Positions 21,716 through 30,236 of a stretch of DNA of 34,173 bases are shown one piece after another (the first letter of the stretch is position 1; each line of letters starts with the position of its first letter). The notes under the pieces were generated by a model. It saw only the letters and a list, made by a program, of their open reading frames with translations, made no database searches and was not told the origin of the DNA. This stretch comes from Sperchopsis tessellata (Eukaryota > Arthropoda > Insecta > Coleoptera > Hydrophilidae), in the NCBI GenBank assembly GCA_033557685.1, contig JAWQRN010000206.1, positions 1 to 34,173 on the forward strand. The letters run 5' to 3'. The position numbers and the translations under genes are program-made.

Positions 21716-21930
21716 TATATATATATATATATTTTCTTCAACTCACTTACTTGTTTTTCTACAGCTTCAAATCACATTTTTACTTCATGTTGCATTTTCT
21801 CTACGCGTCCTTCAATCTCAATATGTTCTTTATTATGCCACTCTCGCTAATCTGCTCTTTATCATCATTTTTCAAACAAGCTTAATACATCTCAATTCAG
21901 TTGTACTAAGCGAAACACAAGTTTGACACA
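21716..21930 (-). pseudogene. ORF1 coiled-coil part, upstream of Tc1 insertion
   Basis: Minus-strand frame with IEIEGRVEKMQHEVKM, a stop, then FEAVEKQVSELKK. It resembles the repeat unit ESKGYMKKIQDEVKLGFEAMEEQMKELKN beyond the insertion. It is followed by a short TA repeat at 21715-21733 next to the Tc1 end. Confidence 0.45.
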
Positions 21931-22581
21931 ATTGATTTGCATGCGTCATATCTAGCAAATTACTCTTTGTATTTCTGCTCACATATTTTGCACTCATTCT
22001 AACTCATTTCAATTAAAAACGATCTTAATAATTTACTTAGTCCTGATATGCTATTTTATTATATGATAAACAGAGAACAGATGAGCTGAGCTTCTACCCA
22101 ATATATCTGAAGAGTATTCTCGTCTTCGCTACAATTTTTCTTTTGATTTAAAAGTCAGTTGAATAAAATAAAATACTTTTCTGATAAGCATTTTCAGAAG
22201 ACGTTCCTCCTTCTTTAGAGCAATTTTTTATAAGAGAATTTAGATTGTTAACATAATAATGAAAATATTTAAATTCAACTTGTAAACAATCATGACTCTT
22301 ACAGCTAACAACAAAATGGACTATTTGACATGTTTATAACTGATTTCGTTCTGTTTCTTTTGCGTCATCTTTAAGCATTTGTAGATGGTGGAGACACACC
22401 GACCTTTAAATTCCAAGAAAAATTACAATTTAACTTAAATAATGCAATAGCTAGTCAAAATGATACTTAACAATGAACCAAAATCCAAGGACAAACTTAA
22501 AGTTCTTTTGATTAAAGGCCTCTTTGACTTTAAAAAATAAAACTTTTAATTCAGTACGTAGACTTCCACGGCCACAGTAAA

Positions 22582-22784
22582 TATCTTCAGGTTTTCCGGA
22601 AGATAACCGTAAAAAGTGCTAATAATAGAATAACATGTGGCTCTCACCAGTGCTAGTCAAGGTATAATGTTTAATTAGCACTTTTAAGAGCTACATGTCT
22701 TGATAATGTCCCCTGCAACGGCGGAAAAAACGTCGGCAAAACCAAAAGCCAGCACACGGTTATCTCCCGGAAAACCTGAAGATA
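22582..22784. repeat. 29-bp inverted repeat with crossed inner repeats
   Basis: Arms 22582-22610 and 22756-22784 are inverted copies with one mismatch (TATCTTCAGGTTTTCCGG and its complement). Inside, AAAAGTGCTAAT (22612) pairs with ATTAGCACTTTT (22674) and ACATGTGGCTCT (22633) with AGAGCTACATGT (22687). The inner pairs are interleaved rather than nested. The position suits the 5' region of the minus-strand LINE. Confidence 0.75.
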
Positions 22785-23074
22785 AATAAAACTTTTAGTT
22801 TAAAATACGGTGTGTAAAATGTATTTTTAAAGTCACTTTAGGTTCTAGATAATATTAGCACACAAAAATCCCTTGTCATTTATTCTATGGGTTGAGTGCT
22901 ACTGTCAAATCATGCTATTTTCTAATTTCAAATGATATTTTTAACTCACAGTTTATCATTTAGGTATAAATTCTCACAGTTTTCAATATAAAAATTCATA
23001 CATTCCTTAGACAATCTAAATATAGTGGTTCAAAATTTTAGAATAGCGATAATTTAATACTAAATGTTTTCTAG

Positions 23075-23206
23075 GCTGAACATGAAGAAGAAACCAGGAT
23101 ATGGTATCAAAAACTCCAGCACTATGCACAAGGAATGGGAATATGGCGTAAGAGAAGAAATGCTCTAGCAAATATAATGATAAGTGGTAAAGGGCTACGT
23201 TCCTAA
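23075..23206 (+). CDS. RhoGEF last exon: PH C-terminal helix and stop
   Basis: After the acceptor TTTTCTAG, 43 codons in phase 0 read AEHEEETRIWYQKLQHYAQG, MGIWRKRRNALANIMISGKG and LRS, then TAA. The E-E-x-x-x-W amphipathic helix is the signature last helix of a PH domain, and it follows directly in frame and in sense from YIFK at the end of the 11372-11599 exon. A basic RKRRN tail follows. The exon is too short for simple gene finding and lies beyond an 11.5-kb transposon-filled intron. Confidence 0.85.
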   Translation, partial: AEHEEETRIWYQKLQHYAQGMGIWRKRRNALANIMISGKGLRS

Positions 23207-23289
23207 TTAAACAAGGATCAATTATGATGTATGATAGTGGTGACTGTGATATGCTAGATGGATTACTTTAGTTTTATTAAAATTATTTA

Positions 23290-23332
23290 AATAAAAATTA
23301 TGTAAATTTTGTTTGTATGTATGGAAAATAAA
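23290..23332 (+). promoter_or_regulatory. Polyadenylation signals of the RhoGEF gene
   Basis: Two AATAAA hexamers, at 23290-23295 and 23327-23332, lie 84 and 121 bases after the stop codon, followed by a TG/T-rich stretch near 23345. The 3' UTR is therefore probably about 130-160 bases. Confidence 0.6.
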
Positions 23333-23339
23333 TTTAAAT

Positions 23340-24790
23340 ATGCATGTTATGTTTTATTTTGCCGTTAAACCACCTGACACGTTGATACGCTAGAACAACT
23401 TATCAAGATGGGTTAGGGAGGAAGCAGTACCAAGTATATTTTATAAAAGAAAATGTAAATAGGGAATTAAACTAATGAATGAAAGTGTGCTTATGAAGGA
23501 AGGCGGAAATTAAAAGGTGTTGAGCAGAGAATGTTACAATGGCGACTCTTGCTTGCTGTGGCGGACTTTGACTAACTTTGATTTTCGGCGCTCCATCTTT
23601 TATAGGCACAGACGAAGGGTCGAAATTCAATGACGCTGCCGCTACCTTGTAGAAGGCCAATCCAGTATGTCTACTAGTCCTGACTCTGAATATACAACAT
23701 TAGTAAAATAAAAGTAAAAATGAGATAAAATATTACAAATGTAAACTAACCAAGCTCTGAAGTAACTCGAGAAATAAAGGCTGAAAATGAATTGAAATTA
23801 TAAAAGTACGTTAAATTCTAAGCTTGAATACTAAAATGAAATTATAAAAGTAAGTTTAATTCTAAGCTGGAATACTAAAATGAAATTGAATAATATAATG
23901 AAGTTAACTCGAATAGATTTCTATCAGTGTAACAACTGTTCTAGTGAAATAGTGTCGAAGAAAGAGCCCTTTGTCTTCCTAATGCTCGATTATAGGTTAT
24001 ACGCGCCGCCTAAGTAAATATCTCTCTCTCTCTCTCTGTCTGTCACTCATATGTAGCGCTCGGAGGTCTCTTTGTTTTGTACAATAAGATCCGATAAAGA
24101 GTCCTACACCTCCTGCGTCATAATTGCGCTTACCATGGCGGTGTCAAGTTCTTTGAGCTGCTGTCAGGTGAAACCTGTCTCTTTCTCAATATATTTAGCT
24201 AACTTTCACTGTCTAACATGGCTTTAAATTTGATTATGCGGAAACATAAAAATCACGTCTACTCAGTACAGATCATATACTTTACAATACGTGCAATATT
24301 GGTTGTTGGGGTGTTTATTTTAGGTAAGGCAAGAGTCTACGCGTCGCTTAACCTATTGCTGTCTCGCGCTCTTTACATCTGCAAAATTTCTGGTTTACAG
24401 TGTATTATACATTTTATTAGTTTGGTCTTGTTTAATTCTCTTTTAATACTTTGTATTTCATCTTCATTTATACAACTGTTTATTTCGAGTTGAGTTGAAT
24501 TTTTTCTACTCGTTTAAAGTAGTTAATAATAATTTCGTTTGGGAATTATTTAATTGTTTTAAATTCTTCCTAGACCTTTACCAAATATTATATGAATAAT
24601 AAAACTTAAGTTTGTGTTATCAACTACATATAATAATAATTCTGGTTGTTGATCTAGAGTTGCTAAACTGAACGCACTATTACAATTTTGAATGAGTGAG
24701 TGTAATTCAAATATATCCCCGTTAAATAATTTTATAAATTTCATTGAACAGTTAGTGGTAGTTCTTGAACTTGAATTTAGTCATCATAAT
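23340..24790. other. Intergenic; GC-richer patch, no supported gene
   Basis: Minus-strand reading 23660-23472 is open and the patch 23500-23660 is richer in G and C. A TATAAAAG box is seen on the minus strand near 23600, so a promoter or a solo LTR is possible. There is no recognisable protein. A CT microsatellite lies at about 24019-24037. Confidence 0.3.
23794..23890. repeat. 44-bp tandem repeat, two copies plus a start
   Basis: Units beginning GAAATTATAAAAGTA start at 23794 and 23838, and a partial third starts at 23882 (period 44). Confidence 0.85.
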
Positions 24791-24799
24791 CTGAAATAT

Positions 24800-24807
24800 G
24801 TTTCTGT
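24800..24807. repeat. Target-site duplication of the Mutator-like element (left)
   Basis: GTTTCTGT occurs here and at 26767-26774, exactly outside the subterminal repeat arrays. Eight to eleven bases (usually nine) is the target duplication size of Mutator-like elements. Confidence 0.6.
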
Positions 24808-24813
24808 GCGTGA

Positions 24814-24917
24814 CCCGTCAAAAGCACACAAGACAAAAGCGCGCCGACAAAAGCGCGCCGACAAAAGCGCACCGACAAAAGCGCGCCGACAAAAGCGCGC
24901 TAGACAAAAGCGCGCCG
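24814..24917 (+). repeat. ACAAAAGCGCGCCG array, left end of MULE
   Basis: About seven units of 13-15 bp, core CAAAAGCGCGC, with single-base variants (GCGCACC, GCGCGCTAG). This is the inverse of the right-end array at 26647-26760. Confidence 0.9.
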
Positions 24918-24961
24918 TAACAACAGTCTTGGAACGGACTTTATCACAAAAGAACAAGTAG

Positions 24962-26179
24962 CATCTTTTGCATGACGGTTATAGATTACGTATGGACAAG
25001 CTATTGGCTGATGGGAGTACGGCGTGGAGATGTTCACGAAAAGATTGTTGTGGGCGTGTGAAAAGTAATCAGCATGATGTTGCCATTGTTTTAACAGAAC
25101 ATGATCATCAGATCCTGGACAAAATGAAGCAACCAAGATCGTAGCAGAAATTCGTCGATGAGCAGTAACAACCGTTGAGAAACCTCGACAGATCATTCAG
25201 AAATCTGCAGCTATGGCTCCTTTGGAAGTAGCCGGCCATCTTCCAGATTATTTGACTTCTCAGCGGACGATACAACGACAACGGAAGCGAGCCGCTGTTT
25301 TTCTTGGTCCTGTTAATTCACTCGCCGACATCGTCGTTCCAGATACTCTGAAAACAACAACAAGAAACGAAGATTTCTTACTTTGGGATTCCGGTGAAGA
25401 CGACGTGAAAAGAATTCTGATGTTTGGCACTTTGTCGAATCTTGATCTTCTTCAATGTCAAGACCATTGGTTCATCGATGGAACATTCAAAGTAGCACCA
25501 ACAATCTTCTTTCAATTATTTACAATCCACGCGCTGATAGATTCTTCTGCAACGCGTCTAGTTTATATATTGATGTCAGGCAAATCTGAAGACGACTAGC
25601 CGAGCGTCTTGCGCAAAATGAAGGAATTACAACCAACGCTGAATCCAGTCAGCATCATGTCAGACTTTGAAAAGGCCAGTCAGAATGCATGAGTAACCAT
25701 CTTTCCTGGAGCATAGATAGTTGGATATCTATTTCATCTCGGCCAAAATCTCTGGTGCAAAGTTCAAGAGCTGAATCTTGCAACGGCTTACTGTGATGAC
25801 GAAATTTTCCGTGTTCATCCCTGTAGCTGATGTTTCTGCTGCATTTGATGATTTGGTTGACAGTTATCCACCTCTTCTAGGGCCATTGATAGACTACTGA
25901 GAAGACACCTACATTGGCAGACAAAGGAGAGGCATCCGGGCAAATCTTAGATTTGCTTTGCAACTGTGGAATGTTCGCGATCGTGTACTCTACAACCTTC
26001 CTCGAACCAACAGTTCAGTTGAAGCTTGGCATCGCGCCTTTCAACAGACTGTTGATTGTCATCATCCAACCGTCTACAAACTGATTGAACACTTCCGTCA
26101 AGAGCAACATCACTGTGAATTGAAGATCGAAAGGTTTCGAACCGGAATCAGACATCCAGATCGAAATACGTGCGCCTAA
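24962..26179 (+). pseudogene. MULE transposase with FLYWCH zinc finger, broken
   Basis: Reading starts LLHDGYRLRMDKLLADGSTA, then WRCSRKDCCGRV and an EHDHQ end (about 24965-25112). This is a FLYWCH-type Cys/His zinc finger for DNA binding. After a frameshift and a stop near 25155, an open stretch to 25599 holds the start of the transposase core: HWFIDGTFKVAPTIFFQL (first acid, Asp at 25477). A TAG at 25597 interrupts. The same frame continues with IMSDFEKASQNA (second acid, Asp at 25663) and GYLFHLGQNLWCKVQEL. A further frameshift leads to LPRTNSSVEAWHRAFQ (Glu at 26021) ending at 26179. Catalytic residues are kept, but at least two frameshifts and several stops abolish the protein. Confidence 0.85.
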
Positions 26180-26564
26180 GTCGACGCCTCCAGGCCCTGG
26201 TGCCAACATATTGAACAGTTCCATTGGAAGATTTCTTGCGAGGAATAGCGCACAACATTAACATCTAGGTTGATATAATTTGACGTAAAAGTTGTTTGTT
26301 TTCAATAAAGTATTGACTAAATTCCACGTTTAAGGAAAATGTTTAGTAATATTATGTTATAATATGTTAATATTATGTAGTATGTAAATTGTCTCATTAA
26401 ACCTTAAAAATATAAAATATATTTGTTTTTACATAAGTTTTCTTATTATATAATTTTCTTTATTTATATTCAAACACTATGTTACTGTCTATATCTTCAC
26501 AATAATAAATTACAATGTAAACTAAAATGTCTTTAATTATTAATTCCTACCGAAATAATTCAAC

Positions 26565-26650
26565 AATCCATTTTTGATAAACATGCCATTCGATAAATTG
26601 AGCATTCGATAAACTTGCTTTCGATAAATTGATTTTCGATAAACTTTTGT
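26565..26650. repeat. TTCGATAAA(C/T)TTG array, inner right end of MULE
   Basis: Five units of about 16 bp with core TTCGATAAA or TTTGATAAA, directly before the GCGCGC array. There is no counterpart at the left end. Confidence 0.8.
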
Positions 26651-26760
26651 TACTGCGCGCTTTTATCTTGAGCGCTTTTGTTACTGCGCGATTTGTTACC
26701 GCGCGCTTTTGTATTGGGCGCTTTTGTCCAGCGCGCTTTTGACTTGCGCGCTTTTGTTAA
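26647..26760 (-). repeat. GCGCGCTTTTGT array, right end of MULE
   Basis: About seven units of 13-16 bp, inverse of the left array, more diverged from each other (TTTTATC, TTACTGCGCGA and others). Confidence 0.9.
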
Positions 26761-26766
26761 GGCGCC

Positions 26767-26774
26767 GTTTCTGT
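26767..26774. repeat. Target-site duplication of the Mutator-like element (right)
   Basis: GTTTCTGT, identical to 24800-24807. Confidence 0.6.
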
Positions 26775-28240
26775 TAATTATGTGAAAATTCATGAAATCG
26801 TGGTCCTGACATTGTGAAAATATTTTATTTTTTAAGAGAATAGAATAAAAATTGTTTAGTACTTATGTAATTTAATATTTGATGACGATGTCTAGTAGTA
26901 GATAAGCTATGGGGATAAGGCTCAAAATCCCATAAAAATTTACATAGGGGTCTCAATTCACATTCTGCGTCAATCTGTGTGATAGGATTGAGGGTGGCAT
27001 CGAAAGGGTTGTATATTATGAAAGATCGATATCTGTTGGGCTGGCAGAGCCGCTTTATCTACCGATTGCGCATAATTATCTCCTACGGTTTGGTAAAAAA
27101 ACCACTACGCACACTATATTATAATTATATTTTGTTTTTATACTGGATCACTATTATTTATAATATAATACAATTTAGAGAGCAACGATCGTAATTGTTT
27201 TAGAACACTAATATTCGGACACGGAATATGTATAAATTATAACAGTTTGTACTAAGTCAATTTGAGGTTATCCTGTTACTGCTTGTGTAAACACACACAC
27301 TACTCGTTTATTTCTAAACTACAGGTGTGAAATAAATAAACGAACTTATGACTTATATACAGATCTTGTCACATTGCTTATATCTCACTGTATTACACCT
27401 GTATAACTTAAAACGATAGGGTGAAAAATGAACAAAAAGTTTAGACAAAATTTTATTTCAATAAAAATAGCGTGATTAAAATTACATGTAATTTACTTCT
27501 ACAAAACCAGGCTAACTGAAAAATCTCTGAAGCCTTAGTCAATATCCAACGCACTACATTTATAACTATCCGTCCTTATACACATTATGTACACAGCGAA
27601 GAACAACACACACGAACTGCATTAAACAAATACTAATCATAATTAAGGAAAATCTAACGTCCGAGCAGGAAATTCTTACCTCATAACTAGCCAGATTTAT
27701 CAAGTCTAGTTTTAATATTATAATTCACATTGACGATAATGTAAAAAATATAAAAGCAGCGTTTCAGACATGTAGAGTATTTATCTGACTTATTGGACTG
27801 AAATATAATTTCAAAGAAATAATTTGAACGCTATTTTCACTAAACCTTGCGTCTGAACATTATGCGTTTATGATACAAGCATGATATTCAGCTCTACTAA
27901 AATAAGTTTATCGTCGTTACAGATTAGAGAATTATTAAAAATACAGATTTTAAAAATGTATTATTTAACTTTTACCCAATACAAAATACATAATAATTAC
28001 AATAAATAAATAATATACAACATAATTACAGTTTATAATTAAGTAATTAATAACAACTTATTAATATATACAATTATTCACAACGTAATATTGAAAATGT
28101 CTTAAATATATCAGAAACTTAAATAAGACATATTCTTATGACTCATCTATTATTGAATAATAGCCCCAAGGTAAAGTTGTTATACCACCCGAACAAATAA
28201 ATCTTATATCATGAGGACCCAACGCAATTTTGGTTTGTTA
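26775..28240. other. AT-rich, no gene seen
   Basis: No coding sequence can be supported. The segment 27250-27287 is similar to 30198-30236 (see the repeat entry). A less AT-rich patch at about 26960-27110 remains unexplained. Confidence 0.4.
27250..27287. repeat. 38-bp repeat, second copy at 30198-30236
   Basis: AAGTCAATTTGAGGTTAT and a TGCTTGTGTAAA end are shared with AAGTCAATTTAAGGTTAT..TGCTTGTGTAAA at 30198, in the same orientation. The pair brackets the Polinton-like polymerase relic. Confidence 0.7.
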
Positions 28241-28507
28241 AACGGTGCAGACCATGTGGTTTTTTGATTGAAAGATTTATTGCTGAACGTTCATTTCTTT
28301 ACCCTCTTCAAAACAGGTCAAATAATCAACAAAAGTAATGCGGTTTTTTACAATGTGTTTTTTAGCACCCTTACAATTTTGATTTTATCCTTTTCATTTA
28401 CTCGTATGGCATACGACTTAGATCGAAGTCTAACAAACTCCGTCATAATTTTACCCGCATTCTCATCTTTTATCATACCGATAACTTTTCTGTTAACACA
28501 AGGTATT

Positions 28508-28569
<62 letters not shown>

Positions 28570-29400
28570 TTCAGATTAGTCACTCGTATTAAAATAATCA
28601 TGGGCATCATTTTTGATTACTTCGTATAAATCATCTGTTTCAACTACATATATAAGAGAATCGGTATCAGTATAACAAATTCTATCTTTATCACCAAAAC
28701 GACTTTTCATATACGAATAGTGGAAAAAGTATTATAATGGTTTATTGAAATACACTTGCAGCTTATTTAGCTCAATTATAACCGTTTTCCTATCAACAAT
28801 GGTGCTAGCCTTGAAATGTGGTTTGGAAATTAAAGCTTCTGCACCATTGCTTCCTTCCCATTTTGTTAAAAGTTTTATTAGCGATTTTTTTAAATATTCT
28901 CCATACTTTTTCCAAAAACAGCGTTATTCATTAATTGAAATAAATCTTTTTCGAAATAAATTGATATATGATTTTAACCAATCAGATAGTTTGAATTTCA
29001 GTATGCGATGATTTTTTTTAAACTAAACCGTTTTCCAAAGCTTGAATTAGGTTACGATAATAATAATAATACCGCTGGTTATTGCAAAGTGTAGCCATTA
29101 ATTCTACTTTATGAAAATTTGGAGGAGCACGATGTTCAGGGCAAAATCGAACATCTCTACGATAATTTGAATTTTTCAGGGTTCTCGAGATCAACTTCAA
29201 GAATAAAACCTTCTGGGTGGTGGTCGGATACATTAACATTCAAATTTTCGGGATCAACCCATTCAAAAGCACCATAAGGTTGTAATAAGTGGGACACATC
29301 CCCACCATATTGATTATTTATGTAAAAGTAGGCTAGGTGATTAGATGTTTCATCGGGGTTATAATCAGATACATACATGATATTAGCTTTAGCATACCTG
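28240..29400 (-). pseudogene. Polinton/Maverick-like DNA polymerase B, catalytic part
   Basis: Minus-strand relic of a protein-primed family B DNA polymerase of the Polinton/Maverick (virus-like self-synthesising transposon) type. In order: YGAFEWVDPENLNV and SPEGFILEVDLE-type sequence (29378-29160, read as HHPEGFILEVDLENPEKF), RFCPEHRAPPNF after a frameshift (29239-29100), a palm segment GAEALISKPHFKASTI (about 28850-28800), motif C YTDTDSLIYVV (YTDTDS at 28674-28657), then CVNRKVIGMIKDENAG and MTEFVRLRSKSYA (about 28500-28400). The metal-binding YTDTDS box is intact, but several frameshifts, a stop after the palm and a long TA repeat at 28510-28565 interrupt it. No integrase, protease, ATPase or capsid gene was seen nearby. 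Confidence 0.75.
28510..28565. repeat. (TA)n microsatellite inside the polymerase relic
   Basis: About 28 TA dinucleotides without interruption, lying within the coding direction of the polymerase relic and therefore an expansion after its death. Confidence 0.95.
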
Positions 29401-29700
29401 TACAGTAATTGTTTTCTTCTTCTGCTCCAATATGTCTACATTGATGCTTACATTATTTCTTTTCTCGAAGCGTGGAATTTGTTTGATGGTCATTGGAAAG
29501 CTTCTTTAGATTTAACACTATATAGTAGTGTGGGTAAGAGCTCACACGATTAGAATTTTTCGTTGCTGGATATAGAGCTGACGTAACTGACCAAGCAAAT
29601 CATGCATCTTCATCATTCTTGTCGTTGATGCAGGCCTCCTTTTTCTTGATCGTTCGAGGAAGTTCAATGTATGAGGAACCTCAACTGGAACAAATTAAAT
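29400..29700 (-). pseudogene. Polymerase relic, segment before the palm
   Basis: Reading in shifted frames gives RTIKKKEACINDKNDEDA and FAWSVTSALYPATKNSNR, then VSSYPHYYIVLNL. This is the conserved stretch that precedes the catalytic part in insect Polinton-like polymerases. It links the open stretch at 30201-29704 with the catalytic relic. One in-frame stop replaces the residue after DEDA. Confidence 0.6.
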
Positions 29701-29703
29701 ATC

Positions 29704-30201
29704 TTAGTTGGTTGCTAAAGTAAAAATTAAGAAACTTATCTGAGGAGTGAACTTGTTGATATTTACACCGTTTACTTTTAACGCTGTATCTTTTTTGAGA
29801 GCGTTGACAATTCTTCCACGGAAGAGCTCATCTGCGTCGTCTAAAAATTCTAATGGATCTTTGTTTCCTAGGTTTACGATCACACCTGTTCGTACACGAC
29901 TGGAAAAGGCTGACTCTCCCCACTTCACTCGTGCATTGAAATAGTTTTGGTGGTTCGGGTTTGTAGGTTTATAACTAGTGCCTGTAACACCTGCCATTAT
30001 TTTAATCATCGTTCTGATTCCCTGAATGTGAGCAATATAGGTAGCAATATGATGCATTTCTCCTGCAGATTTAGAAGTTTGTAATGCAGCACGCATGCTT
30101 CTTAACCATCTTCCACATTCTTTGTTGGCGGGTTCAACTTTTTCGGGCGTTTTTTTGTTTAGCAAACTCGACAAATTTATTTGAAACCATAATTTCTGCA
30201 A
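29704..30201 (-). pseudogene. N-terminal segment of the Polinton-like polymerase protein
   Basis: A 165-residue open stretch, the longest in this part. It has a charged N-terminal helix region (ANKECGRWLRSMRAALQTSK), TSYKPTNPNHQNYFNARVKW, SAFSSRVRTGVIVNLGN, DPLEFLDDADELFRGRIVNA and ALKVNGVNINKFTP. I know no enzymatic role for this part. Its position and orientation just upstream of the polymerase segments suggest it is the N-terminal region of the same protein. The reading is lost after INKFTPQ at about 29747 and resumes about 50 bases later, beyond a sequence ending TTGTTCCAG, so an intron or a small insertion is possible. Upstream, TTGACTTGCAG just before 30190 resembles a splice acceptor. 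Confidence 0.5.
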
Positions 30202-30236
30202 GTCAATTTAAGGTTATGTAGTTGTTGCTTGTGTAA
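30198..30236. repeat. 38-bp repeat, partner of 27250-27287
   Basis: Right-hand copy. It overlaps the putative splice acceptor at the start of the polymerase-like frame. Confidence 0.7.

Larger units (their letters stand above)
17200..22800 (-). mobile_element. CR1/Jockey-group LINE, interrupted by a Tc1 element
   Basis: A nearly complete but decayed non-LTR retrotransposon on the minus strand. In order: a 5' region with inverted repeats (22784-22582), ORF1 with coiled coil (21930-21716 and 20394-19990) and an SGNH-esterase-like part (19945-19433), ORF2 endonuclease (about 19345-19155), reverse transcriptase (18640-17553) and a C-terminal tail (to about 17200). An esterase-type ORF1 is a known feature of CR1/L2-group LINEs. 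The ORF1 coiled coil is split by the 1.3-kb element at 20396-21715. Grouping all blocks into one element is inferred from order and orientation. Confidence 0.6.
11600..23074 (+). other. RhoGEF intron, 11.5 kb, packed with transposons
   Basis: From GTTTGT at 11600 to the acceptor TTTTCTAG ending at 23074, phase 0. It separates PH strand codons from the last PH helix. It contains at least six retroelement relics and one DNA transposon, listed individually. Stretches between them (11640-11860, 12070-12400, 17130-17200, 22800-23060) show no genes. Confidence 0.8.
24808..26766 (+). mobile_element. Mutator-like element, 1.96 kb
   Basis: Bounded by the 8-bp repeat GTTTCTGT. The left end carries a tandem array of ACAAAAGCGCGCCG units (about 24814-24917). 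The right end carries the inverse units GCGCGCTTTTGT (about 26647-26760) plus an inner array of TTCGATAAA units. Between them is a degraded FLYWCH plus MULE-type transposase. Array-type ends are more complex than the simple inverted repeats of most families. Confidence 0.75.

Noticed and set aside
24218..24493. Plus-strand frame of 91 codons, hydrophobic
   Set aside because: AT-rich chance frame without splice context or family likeness.
24814..24917. Regular short repeats that could suggest a CRISPR array
   Set aside because: Units are contiguous, without unique spacers, and are mirrored at the other end of a transposon.
28268..28579. Plus-strand frame ending in an Ile-Tyr repeat
   Set aside because: It is antisense to the polymerase relic, and the Ile-Tyr run is only the (TA)n microsatellite.
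28745..29011. Plus-strand frame of 88 codons
   Set aside because: Antisense shadow of the polymerase palm segment.
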